Source of the DNA: an uncultured bacterium
GTDB lineage: Bacteria > CSSED10-310 > CALFER01
NCBI GenBank assembly: GCA_937951895.1
Contig: CALFER010000035.1
Location: 8,860-72,859 of the forward strand
Direction: 5' to 3'
Length of the DNA stretch: 64,000 bases
Below, in pieces: positions 34,846 through 43,301 of the stretch. The position numbers and the translations under genes are program-made. The notes under the pieces are model-generated. The model made no database searches and was not told where the DNA came from. It worked only from the letters and a program-made list of their open reading frames with translations. Every line of letters starts with the position of its first letter. The stretch's first letter is position 1.

Positions 34846-35432
34846 TCCGACCTCCCGGGGTTCAGCGTCAATCCATCGAACAGAAGGTTGATCAGGTTGG
34901 CGAGTGACTCGTCCTGATCGATTCCGGTGCCGGGGATGAAGGTGATGGCGACATGCTGAAGAGCACCCTGGATGGCGGATGCCGCGAGGTCGACGTGAAC
35001 CGGTCTGATTTCACGACGTTCGATGCCGGTTTTCAGAATGTCGGCGATCAGGTCGGATTCGCGCTTCAGGTAGAGTCGTCGACGCATCACGAAGAACCCC
35101 TGGAGTTCGTCGGCGATTTCCTCCCGGACGCGATACAGGCGTGCCAGGGTCACGAGTTGGCCGATTTTGGTCTGGGCCAGGCGGATCAGCTTCATGCGCG
35201 TGGATGGTTCGGAATCGGTGGCGTGGTTCAGCGCGTCGATGATTCTGGTTTCCTCGCGCTCGAAAACCGCATGAATCAGTTGGTTTTTGCCTTTGGGGAA
35301 GTGGTGGTAGAAGGCGCTTTTGACGACGCCGAGTTGATCGGCGAGAGCGGACAGGGAGAAACGGCGGATGCCGGAGTGGATGATGAGGGGGAGTGCGGCA
35401 TCGAGAATATGGTTTATGGACAAGGTGGTCAT
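34842..35432 (-). CDS. TetR-family regulator of the exporter operon
   Basis: 196 residues; AGGAG lies before the ATG at 35432. The N-terminal helix-turn-helix is typical (ILDAALPLIIHSGIRRFSLSALADQLGVVKSAFYHHFPKGKNQLIHAVFE). The C-terminal ligand domain is about 140 residues and of variable type. First gene of a five-gene overlapping operon, it probably represses its own promoter through the palindrome centred at 35490 and is released by an exported substrate. Confidence 0.92.
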   Translation of the reverse strand: MTTLSINHILDAALPLIIHSGIRRFSLSALADQLGVVKSAFYHHFPKGKNQLIHAVFEREETRIIDALNHATDSEPSTRMKLIRLAQTKIGQLVTLARLYRVREEIADELQGFFVMRRRLYLKRESDLIADILKTGIERREIRPVHVDLAASAIQGALQHVAITFIPGTGIDQDESLANLINLLFDGLTLNPGRSE

Positions 35433-35473
35433 GAGCGTCTCCTGGTGACCGGGTTGAGTTCAAGTCGTCCATT

Positions 35474-35498
35474 TTGAACGCTTGAACGTTTCGTTCAA
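35474..35498. promoter_or_regulatory. TetR operator palindrome
   Basis: TTGAACG-TTT-CGTTCAA (35482-35498) is a perfect 7+3+7 palindrome, with an extra half-site TTGAACG at 35474-35480. It lies about 50 bases upstream of the tetR start, which fits autorepression. Confidence 0.72.
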
Positions 35499-35725
35499 TT
35501 ATTTAGTTCCGGATGAATGACTTGTCAAGGGGAATATGCGGTGCGGCCGCGATGCCGGGATGAATCCCGAGATCACGAACCTGCATGGCAACTGGGACAC
35601 GATGATGTTCGGCTGGCATGACGGATCGTGGCGTACGGAGAGTCCCGGCGATTGACATGTAATCGATAACCTTATATAAGTAAAGAGATTGGTGTGCAGA
35701 TGAAATCACGAGCGAAGGAGGGTCT
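35499..35725. other. intergenic interval with a doubtful short ORF
   Basis: A 39-residue frame at 35536-35655 (+) follows AAGGGGA and includes NPEITNLHGNWDTMMFGWHD. It may be a small relic of a longer gene, but nothing confirms it. A strong AGGAGGG ribosome site at about 35715-35721 belongs to the next gene. Confidence 0.25.
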
Positions 35726-37273
35726 ATGAACGGATATCCGAATTCGAGGATGGGTGTCATTCTGTGTTGCCTCTGTATCGGATGCCTGAATGCACATGCA
35801 GGAATTCTGACTGTGGATATCGCGGATCCCTCGTGTGTTGCGATTTCCGGCCAACCCGATCCGTATGCCGTCGTCTACTGCAACATCGAATCGGCGGTAA
35901 CCGATTCCGTTTCAGGGGACGTCATTCAGGTGTACGCCGGAACGTATACGCCGACGGGCGGCCGCATCATTCTCGACAAGTCGATTACCCTGCAGGCCCA
36001 CCCCAGCCTCGGTGTATCCGGTCCGCATCCTCAGGTGCGTCCCAAAATCATGGCGACGTACACCAGTTATACGAATTGCGCGATTCAGATCGCGGCGAAT
36101 GACTGTGTGGTGGACGGATTTGAAATCGAAGGTGTATACGGCGGCGGGCATTACATCCTGGGAGATTACGGCGCTGCCATGAACGGGTGGACCGTTCGCA
36201 ATTGCGATATTCACCATGCCCGGAACTGTATCCGCCCGGTTGGCAACACCATCACGATCGAATGCAACGATCTGCATGAAACCGAATCGGATCTGATCAA
36301 TGCCGAATACGGTGCATGCTACGGTTTAACCGTGACCCACAACTGGCTGCACTCGCATCACACGAATTCCGGCGCCAAACCGGCCGGAATTACCTACAAT
36401 TGCAGTTCGACCACGCCCGGAGCCTGGGCGGACGTGGACTTTTCCTATAACTACTGCTGGGCAAGTCGCACCTTTGTGGACTTTCAGAACAATGGAGGGT
36501 TGTCGCCGGCCAACACCGTATCGATCAGTCACAACACGGTCGACTGGTGGATCGGAGCGTTGCCTGACCCGGTCCAGGCATCCGATCTGGCTCAGCAGAT
36601 GTCTCTCGCTTGGTGGACCGGATCGGGGAACTGGAATGGTCCGAATTTCAGCATTCGGGACAATCTCATGACGCGTCAGAAATGGTACATGGTCGTGGAT
36701 ACGGATCTGCTGCTGCAAGGTCCGATTACACTCGTAAACTGCCTGTTCTGGCAGTGGTATCTGGTCGATGCGTACTATCCGTCGTCCGCGTCCGATCACG
36801 AGTATCCGGGACCTCGCGGGGCGGTCGGATGGGACGAGATGGGTGCGGGGAACGAGTTCGTCATGACGGGATGCATTACCTCGGATCCGGCATATGCATC
36901 GACAGGTGTGAGACCCGATGAATACTACGCGTTGGCCGGGCCGGATTCGCCGGCGTATCAGGCTGCGACGGACGGCACGAACATCGGTGCATGGCAGGGC
37001 ATCTTCGCGCCGACAGAAACACCCACCGAGATTCCCAGCGACACTCCGACGATCACTCCGACCGACACAGAGACCCCGACTCCGACGGAAACCCCGCCTC
37101 CGACGGATACCCCCACGGTCACTCCGACGGACACGCCCTCACCGACTCCCACGAGCGGAACACCGACAGCCACTCCGACTGCTCTTCCGGTGCCCGCGAC
37201 CGGTTCGGGGGGAGTTGCTGTCCTGCTGTTGGCACTGACTGCATGGATCGGACTGGCGTCGCGAAAGCGGTGA
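35726..37273 (+). CDS. secreted right-handed beta-helix protein with Pro/Thr stalk and C-terminal anchor
   Basis: 515 residues: a signal peptide (1-25), then about 390 residues of parallel beta-helix (pectate-lyase-like coils such as CAIQIAANDCVVDGFEIEGV, MNGWTVRNCDIHHARNCI and LTVTHNWLHSHHTNS), then ~60 residues of TPT/TPTE repeats. The end is LPVPATGSGGVAVLLLALTAWIGL plus ASRKR: a short Pro-containing motif, one membrane helix and a basic tail, as in bacterial C-terminal sorting signals. No catalytic residues for a lyase can be assigned. It is probably a surface carbohydrate-binding or modifying protein. The next gene is convergent. Confidence 0.82.
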   Translation: MNGYPNSRMGVILCCLCIGCLNAHAGILTVDIADPSCVAISGQPDPYAVVYCNIESAVTDSVSGDVIQVYAGTYTPTGGRIILDKSITLQAHPSLGVSGPHPQVRPKIMATYTSYTNCAIQIAANDCVVDGFEIEGVYGGGHYILGDYGAAMNGWTVRNCDIHHARNCIRPVGNTITIECNDLHETESDLINAEYGACYGLTVTHNWLHSHHTNSGAKPAGITYNCSSTTPGAWADVDFSYNYCWASRTFVDFQNNGGLSPANTVSISHNTVDWWIGALPDPVQASDLAQQMSLAWWTGSGNWNGPNFSIRDNLMTRQKWYMVVDTDLLLQGPITLVNCLFWQWYLVDAYYPSSASDHEYPGPRGAVGWDEMGAGNEFVMTGCITSDPAYASTGVRPDEYYALAGPDSPAYQAATDGTNIGAWQGIFAPTETPTEIPSDTPTITPTDTETPTPTETPPPTDTPTVTPTDTPSPTPTSGTPTATPTALPVPATGSGGVAVLLLALTAWIGLASRKR

Positions 37274-37333
37274 GCCGCAGAGTCGGCAGTCGTATGGTTG
37301 ATCGACGGAGATCCGGGGAGCGGCAGTACCGGA

Positions 37334-38728
37334 TTATCGAAAACTGAACGAGACGCAGTCGAAACTGCCCACCATTTCGGAAGTTTCCGGCCTGAGCATC
37401 GCGCCCCAGAACCGGATATCATCGCCCTGTCCCGCACCGTCCGGCCAGACAAAGTCGAGGATGAAAAAGTAACTCATCTGCTGGTCGAGGAGCGTGATGG
37501 ATTTGCAGCATGGCGTCCGGGTCCAGTCCGGATAGAACCAGTAAGTCCCCTCGATATCCAGAATTGTATACAAATCGAGATTTTCGCCGGTGGGGCCTGA
37601 ACACAGCGCGCGGAGTTTGAAGGGATCCCCGGCGTGAAACTCCGAATTGTTCAAAATCAAATCAACACCGGGGTTTGTCGGTGTGGGTGTCGGTGCGGGA
37701 GGGTTTGAAGGATAGTGATAGCCCATGTCGACTGTTCCGTCATCGGATACCGCGGTCGTGTTCGTGGTCAGTTGACTCATGCACAGGGGATCGGCCTGCC
37801 ACGGATCACATGTTGATTCGGCGGTATCGTTGCCGGCATTGATACAGGGACTGTCCTCGATCTGACCTCCGGCGAGACTGCTCAGATACAACCCGCCGAG
37901 CGGTCCGGTGACGAATTTCGGATCCTGGCAGATATTGCCTTCTCCCGACCAGCCGCACTGAGTGTTCGAGTATTGGATGCTGAACGCGGTGTCTTCGGCT
38001 CCTCCGATATCACCCGGCCAGAGAATGCAGTTTCGCATGTAGATGTAGCTGTCGACATATCCTCCGACCGATCCCTGGATCGTGCAGTTGGTGAATTTCA
38101 CATCACCTGCGAAATACACGAAAACGGAGCCGGAGACGATGCAGTTGAAGCCGGCGATACTTCCGTACACATCGGAGTAAATCGCGGTGTCCGGGTTGGT
38201 GATCCTGCAATCAAGAGCTTGAATGGATGCTGAATTGGCATAGATCCCGGTCATGACATCGTCCCGGATGACGCAATTCTTGACAAGACATGCATTCTGT
38301 TTGTTGTAAGCATACACACCGATCCAGTTGTTCTCGAGGAGGCACCCGTCGATGGTCCCTCCGCCACCTCCCATCACGGCGGCGTACCCCCATTCTTCCT
38401 GCGAATGTGTGATGGTGAATCCCCGGAATACCGATTCGGGTGGACCGGCGAAGAGTCCGCTTCCCGACAACTGGCAGTCGATGATACAGGATTCATAACC
38501 GTTTTCGGACTGAACGATCAGCTGTTTGTTTCCCATCGTGATATTCCGGTTCCCCTCACCCGAGAACGTACCGTCTGCGACGAGAACGGTGTCTCCGTCG
38601 ACCGCGGCGTCGATGCCGGCTTGAATCGTCGGATAATCGAGAGGGACTGAGATGGTGGCGGCATGCAACCCGCAGGGGATGCATCCGACGAGTGTCAGGG
38701 CGATCAGGATCAGGATGGATTGTTTCAT
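37334..38728 (-). CDS. secreted beta-helix protein with C-terminal PGD/WP module
   Basis: 464 residues from the ATG at 38728 (GGAGG upstream). The signal peptide is followed by the beta-helix entry IQAGIDAAVDGDTVLVADGTFSGEGN, about ten coils with cysteine ladders, and the cap region PLCMSQLTTNTTAVSDDGTVDMGYHYP. A short PTPTPT linker joins the recurrent module (HAGDPFKLRALCSGPTGENL, GTYWFYPDWTRTP, FVWPDG, IRFWGAMLRPE). It is clearly paralogous to the product of 50016-51698, sharing DGDT(V/I)L(V/L)ADG and the QLTT...D.GYHYP cap. It is probably displayed on the cell surface. Confidence 0.82.
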   Translation of the reverse strand: MKQSILILIALTLVGCIPCGLHAATISVPLDYPTIQAGIDAAVDGDTVLVADGTFSGEGNRNITMGNKQLIVQSENGYESCIIDCQLSGSGLFAGPPESVFRGFTITHSQEEWGYAAVMGGGGGTIDGCLLENNWIGVYAYNKQNACLVKNCVIRDDVMTGIYANSASIQALDCRITNPDTAIYSDVYGSIAGFNCIVSGSVFVYFAGDVKFTNCTIQGSVGGYVDSYIYMRNCILWPGDIGGAEDTAFSIQYSNTQCGWSGEGNICQDPKFVTGPLGGLYLSSLAGGQIEDSPCINAGNDTAESTCDPWQADPLCMSQLTTNTTAVSDDGTVDMGYHYPSNPPAPTPTPTNPGVDLILNNSEFHAGDPFKLRALCSGPTGENLDLYTILDIEGTYWFYPDWTRTPCCKSITLLDQQMSYFFILDFVWPDGAGQGDDIRFWGAMLRPETSEMVGSFDCVSFSFR

Positions 38729-38998
38729 CGTATAGCCTCCGGCGCGGAATGAGAAGGGTTGATGCGTGGTCCTTCGATAGATAATGAGTGCGCAGGGCGG
38801 TGTTTTCGTGCAATCAGAGGGGGGATCGCATGGGTTCGCATTTCCGATGCGAACAGGGCGAACTCGCAGGAATCGCCATTGCCGAACGCGGCATTGGAAT
38901 CGAATGCAATAAATTCGTTTGCTCTTCACTCATGTTAATTGAAGTATGTGAATCGGAAAAGGATCATGATCGTTGAATCGGAGAGGAGGGTTCCCGGG

Positions 38999-39274
38999 AT
39001 GTTGATGCGAATGGGAATCGTCCTGGCCGTTATCGGTTTGATCGGTTGCGGATCGGTTTCGGCTGCTTTTGAATACTGTGTCGACACATCCGGTCCGTGG
39101 CACTGGATGTATCCGTTTCCCTTGAGACACTCGCTGCATGATGTCTGGGCTGCTCCGGTGACCCGCGGCGGCGACGCTGGAGTCGGAGGTAAATATGAAA
39201 AGGTTTTCGAGGTATTGAAGGGTTATCGAGGGCTGATGACGGCCATCGGCCGCGTGACACCTGCACGGATCTGA
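38999..39274 (+). pseudogene. short secreted/lipoprotein N-terminus, probably truncated
   Basis: 91 residues from an ATG at 38999 with GAGGAGGG eight bases upstream. The start is a credible signal peptide (MRMGIVLAVIGLIGCGSVSAAF), which might be lipidated at GCGS. It is followed by EYCVDTSGPWHWMYPFPLRHSLHDVWAAP, which recalls BNR/YCF48-type repeat proteins that run for hundreds of residues. The last ~17 residues are antisense to the MutL gene and look fortuitous. I read it as the surviving 5' end of a larger gene, though a small functional protein is possible. Confidence 0.45.
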
Positions 39275-42078
39275 GTACGGCCGCGCAGACTGGCGATCCG
39301 ACCTTCCATTTCTTTTAAAAAACGGAAGTCGCTTTCAAGCATGTCGACTGTGCCGAAGCCTTCAGTCAGGATCACGGTCAGAGGAATGTCCTCGTCTCCT
39401 GTCAGGGCCACGCTGATTTCCCGGCCACTGAAGGCCACCCATTCGGCATTTCGGATCGACGGTATGATCACCCCCCGGACTCCGGCGCTTGCACAGTCCG
39501 ACAGAAACCGTGCATCAACCGGTTGGGGATAGATCACTATCCGGTTCTGCAGCTCGGCGTTCAGATGGTCCGAATCGTGTAGTACATGCAGCGTTCCGCT
39601 CGTATCCTTGCCGAAACCGATGATCCCGTGCAAAACGACGCCCTGTCCTTCGACCAGCGCAGACCAGTTTTCTTTTACGTGCGTAATCGTTCCCGACACA
39701 AACGATTCCATTCGAACGGGTTCGAGATCGTATTGGATCACAATTGTCCCATCGGTAGTGTTGATTGTCTGAAGAGTGCCTGTTTTCGGTGATGTAATCA
39801 GCGGTTTCCCTGGAGCCAGTTTCACGAGCGATTGCCCGGCCTGGATGAAATCCCCCTGTTTGAACTTGAGGTAACCCCGAATATGGGCGGGTTTAATTCC
39901 CATCTGCCGGGCGATGTCGATTATCGTGGGCTGAAGGCTGTAATCCTGTATTTCCCTCAATATGATCATGCCATTGGCTTCGATGTGCACGATCCGTCCC
40001 CTCACCGGTGAGTAGAAATGGGTTTCTGCGGCGAGTGTGCCCCGTTTCGTTTTGAAAATCAGGTCTCCGGTGTTGATCGAATCGCCTGTCTTGACCAGAA
40101 GACCGGTTTCGATCGCTTTATGCGAGAGCGGGTAGTCGTAACCGACCAGGTGCTGCAGGTCGATGATGAATATCAACGGCGGCGTGAAGCGGTTCTGGCC
40201 AATGAGCGTCTCAGGTGAAACCCTGTCTCCCTCCCGGACAAAAATCTCGCCCTCATACGGAAGCGCTCGAAGGAAAGCATACGAGCCGACCTGCGGTTCG
40301 CTCGCGGGCCGCCGGATCCCCGTCCGGAATTCACCCCCGGGAATCGAAAAACCGGGGACAGTATAAGCTGCCAGGGGTCTGCCGATAAAGTGTTCCTTGC
40401 GACCCCGGCAATCGAGAAGAATCGGCAGTGTGGAGCAAATACTCACAGGGCCTTCATGGGGATGGATCCGGGTTCTTTTGCCGGGAATCACTTCAAGGTC
40501 ACCACCACCCGGCAGATACCTGATTTCGCCACCGTAAACCGGCATTTCCTCCTGCGTCTTCCGGTCGACGACGGTCAGCGCCGCTTTCCCGGGACGAATC
40601 TCGCCGGTCGGAGCGATGACTGTTCCGATTTCCTTGAAACACTCGGAAGAGAACAATTCGAGAGCCAGGTCGGGATTCTGTGTCGACAAAATGCCCATAT
40701 GCGGGCTTTTAAAATGGACATCGATACCCAGGCGCGTCACGCCGACGGGTAAAAAACCATCCACGAGAATCCGGATCGCTTCTTCGTGCGATTTGGTAAA
40801 CGAGATCACTCCGCCGGCTCCGATCAGCAGTTCGATGTCTGATGCCTGAAACAAGAGCATCCGGTCTTTGCTGCTCAGCAGTTCCTGGAAAGGATCCAGC
40901 CTGTCCCGAATCCGCAATCTGTCCATGATCCCGGTTTTCACAACGGAGAAATTCATCTCGAGATGTTGCCGCCATGCCAGCCTTATTCCTTCGACGGCTG
41001 CCGCCTGCTCTACCTGGATTTCCGTTCCGGAACCGGGCACATAGGTCGGATTCAGCATTTTATTCGAAATGTAATCCCGGACATCGTCCACGTCATAGCT
41101 TTTCGGGAGATGCGCCATCAATGCATCGATCCCCGCTTCTGCCATGATGTTAGAAATGGAGTAACTCATCCCGATGTTGGCTGCGACTGTCCGTGAGTAA
41201 CTCCCCTTGATGTTCGAGAAGATATCTGTGGTGGCTCCGCCCATGTCAACCATGACGACATTGTATCCGGTTTTTTCACTGTACAACCGGAGAATCTTCT
41301 CGACACCACTGGGTGTGGGCAGGATACCGGCAGCCATCCAGGGTTTCAGGTCTGTGTAACCGGGAGCACGTTCCATGACATTATCCATGAAGAGACGGTG
41401 GATTTTTTCCTTTGCCGGTGCCGTATTCAATTCCTGGCCCGCAGGTCTGATGTTATCGACATGATGCACTTCGAAATTGCCGGCCAGCACACTGGTGATG
41501 AAGTCGCGGGCTTTGATGTTGCCGCAGAACACGAGTGGGATCTTTTCGTTCTGGACAAACTTCGGCGTGGGATCAGCCAGACTCAGTATTTCTGCCAGCC
41601 GGACGACGCTGGCAATGTTGCCACCATCCATGCCTCCCGCCATCAGGATCATATCGGGATGGAGTTCCCGGATGAGACGCATTTTCTGTATCGCGGGGAC
41701 ACGATCATCGACGGTGAATGTCCGCAGGATCACGCCTCCCGATCCGTTTGCCGTCAATTCCGCAGCCTTGCCGGTGTCCAGAGAGGACAGGCCGAACACC
41801 ATGATCTGCAATCCGCCGCCTGCAGAACTCGTTGCCAGACAGGGGACAGATGGTACACCATCCTCTCCGGTCAGCTCTGCATGCAGGCCGTTCTGCAGCC
41901 GGTCGATCGCTCTCCGGACACCTATCTTGACATCTTCACACGGCTTTTCGACCGTTGTCGGCACATCCGCCTGTGTCTTGAAATGCCATCTTCCGTTCAA
42001 TTTTTCGAGCAGAAGCCCTTTGGTCGTGGTGCTGCCGATATCGATGATGATGATGTGGTCTGAATCGGAAAAAGACAT
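39223..42078 (-). CDS. long MutL (GlmL)-family ASKHA ATPase, mutase accessory
   Basis: 951 residues from the ATG at 42078 (AGGAGG upstream). The N-terminal ~460 residues match the MutL/GlmL family that accompanies B12-dependent aminomutases: phosphate loop IIIIDIGSTTTKGLL, SSAGGGLQIMVFGL, LMAGGMDGGN, second phosphate loop VMVDMGGATTDIFS and ELLIGAGGVISF. It then continues far beyond the usual length with two regions rich in beta strands and Gly turns (EGEIFVREGDRVSPETLIG; GDFIQAGQSLVKLAPGKPL) that resemble lipoyl/barrel-sandwich folds. It probably reactivates or assembles a cobalamin mutase, but no mutase gene is in the window. Confidence 0.82.
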   Translation of the reverse strand: MSFSDSDHIIIIDIGSTTTKGLLLEKLNGRWHFKTQADVPTTVEKPCEDVKIGVRRAIDRLQNGLHAELTGEDGVPSVPCLATSSAGGGLQIMVFGLSSLDTGKAAELTANGSGGVILRTFTVDDRVPAIQKMRLIRELHPDMILMAGGMDGGNIASVVRLAEILSLADPTPKFVQNEKIPLVFCGNIKARDFITSVLAGNFEVHHVDNIRPAGQELNTAPAKEKIHRLFMDNVMERAPGYTDLKPWMAAGILPTPSGVEKILRLYSEKTGYNVVMVDMGGATTDIFSNIKGSYSRTVAANIGMSYSISNIMAEAGIDALMAHLPKSYDVDDVRDYISNKMLNPTYVPGSGTEIQVEQAAAVEGIRLAWRQHLEMNFSVVKTGIMDRLRIRDRLDPFQELLSSKDRMLLFQASDIELLIGAGGVISFTKSHEEAIRILVDGFLPVGVTRLGIDVHFKSPHMGILSTQNPDLALELFSSECFKEIGTVIAPTGEIRPGKAALTVVDRKTQEEMPVYGGEIRYLPGGGDLEVIPGKRTRIHPHEGPVSICSTLPILLDCRGRKEHFIGRPLAAYTVPGFSIPGGEFRTGIRRPASEPQVGSYAFLRALPYEGEIFVREGDRVSPETLIGQNRFTPPLIFIIDLQHLVGYDYPLSHKAIETGLLVKTGDSINTGDLIFKTKRGTLAAETHFYSPVRGRIVHIEANGMIILREIQDYSLQPTIIDIARQMGIKPAHIRGYLKFKQGDFIQAGQSLVKLAPGKPLITSPKTGTLQTINTTDGTIVIQYDLEPVRMESFVSGTITHVKENWSALVEGQGVVLHGIIGFGKDTSGTLHVLHDSDHLNAELQNRIVIYPQPVDARFLSDCASAGVRGVIIPSIRNAEWVAFSGREISVALTGDEDIPLTVILTEGFGTVDMLESDFRFLKEMEGRIASLRGRTQIRAGVTRPMAVISPR

Positions 42079-42625
42079 TGGTGCCTCCTGAAGCATCAAT
42101 GATACTCATCTTCCACACCCATGTTCAACTGGAGGAGAAAAAACCTGGTTTGCATGATTGCCGAATGGGATCTGATCCGGCAAGAGTTACCTGCATGGTA
42201 TCTGCCTTGTTGCATACTGACTGGCATCCGTCCGTCAGAACAGTGTGCGCTGACGATGGGCGGTTATTCAACACCCAACACGGCGGCACCGGGAAACTCA
42301 CCGACACCTTCAGAATTGCAGGTGTGAGCAGGTCACGGAGTAAACGATAGTGCACCTCCTTTCAGCCCGGATACTTCCTAAAAAACGTATTATACAGCTT
42401 CAATTACAAATCATTGTGATGACGGGGAGTGGGGTTGTCGGATAGCGGAACGTTCTTGCGAAAAGGGACTCGTGAATGACCGGGAGGATAAGGTAATTCC
42501 AGCGAAAAGTTCAAACCTTTATTGCACAAGACCGCCATCCGAGTGTCTCGAGCAGATGTACCTCCGATTCGAGAAAAAGCGTCTGCTGGAAACGGGTTCT
42601 GAGTTTCTACGGTTCATAACCTGGA
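42079..42625. other. intergenic region upstream of mutL-like gene, with a possible promoter
   Basis: On the minus strand TATAAT (complement 42390-42395) could be a -10 box; the -35 is poor. AGGAGG at complement 42355-42360 is followed by a weak 76-codon frame (42355 to 42125) without a good start codon, possibly a leader. I looked for a B12-riboswitch box and did not find one. No gene is supported between 42355 and 42625. Confidence 0.35.
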
Positions 42626-43135
42626 TTACTCGTGAGGTTCCCGGGCGGAGTCAACTGATTCAGCATTCTTCGATTTCCTGTCCAGGTATCGCCACTCTTC
42701 GAGCATGTTTTCCGTTGCCGTGACAGCCATCGCACAGAATTGCTCGACCCGATGAAGTGCCTCCTTGGAGTTCTTGTATCGATCCGGAAGTTTGTGTCGT
42801 GTATCCACCGCGATTTGGCGCAGAGCACGCTGATCGGTGAGGTGACGTTCCAGAAACCGCTCGGGGAAATCAGGATCGAGTTCGAAGAAATCCTTGCGTT
42901 TGCCTATCCGTGAAACGCGACGAATCACGCGCCGTGCTTCAAGAAGCTGGGTGTTGGCGGACACGCTGCCGCGGCTGATCTGCAGGTCGGAAGCGAGGTC
43001 ATCGAACGACAGCGGTTTCTGTTCGATGACAAGCAATCCGATGATGCGCCCGCTTATGCGTGAGAATCCGGCTGATTCAGCCTGGAGTGAAATTTGTTCG
43101 ATGAATTCTATTGCAGCTTTATGAAGCGCTCTCAT
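42626..43135 (-). CDS. GbsR/MarR-type regulator divergent from the RND pump
   Basis: 169 residues. A winged helix-turn-helix is clear (ISGRIIGLLVIEQKPLSFDDLASDLQISRGSVSANTQLLEARRVIRRVSRIGKRKDFFELD), followed by a helical C-terminal part for dimerisation (VEQFCAMAVTATENMLEEWRYL). This is the GbsR subgroup often paired with efflux systems. It starts at 43135, 166 bases from the divergent adaptor gene, and the perfect palindrome between them is its likely operator. Confidence 0.87.
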   Translation of the reverse strand: MRALHKAAIEFIEQISLQAESAGFSRISGRIIGLLVIEQKPLSFDDLASDLQISRGSVSANTQLLEARRVIRRVSRIGKRKDFFELDPDFPERFLERHLTDQRALRQIAVDTRHKLPDRYKNSKEALHRVEQFCAMAVTATENMLEEWRYLDRKSKNAESVDSAREPHE

Positions 43136-43150
43136 GGCTCAGAAAAATAC

Positions 43151-43204
43151 TTGCTTTCTCATATAATGTCCAGTACTAAATGATGTGTTCAGTCATGACT
43201 GAAC
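43151..43204 (+). promoter_or_regulatory. RND operon promoter with overlapping 18-bp operator palindrome
   Basis: TTGCTT (43151) and TATAAT (43172-43177) form a possible promoter with a short 15-base spacer. GTTCAGTCATGACTGAAC (43187-43204) is a perfect 18-bp palindrome at the expected transcription start, well placed for repression by the divergent GbsR/MarR protein. Confidence 0.7.
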
Positions 43205-43301
43205 AATTTGTTCGGCCGGACTGAGATGCTGCTTGTTCCGGTCGATCTTTTTAATCCGAAACCCTGCGATCTTTCGACGCTCGTGACAATAAGGAGTCGA
43301 G

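Noticed and set aside
42079..42471. Cobalamin riboswitch upstream of the MutL-like gene
   Set aside because: I looked for a B12 box and a compact multi-stem leader and could not find either; only a possible -10 box is present.
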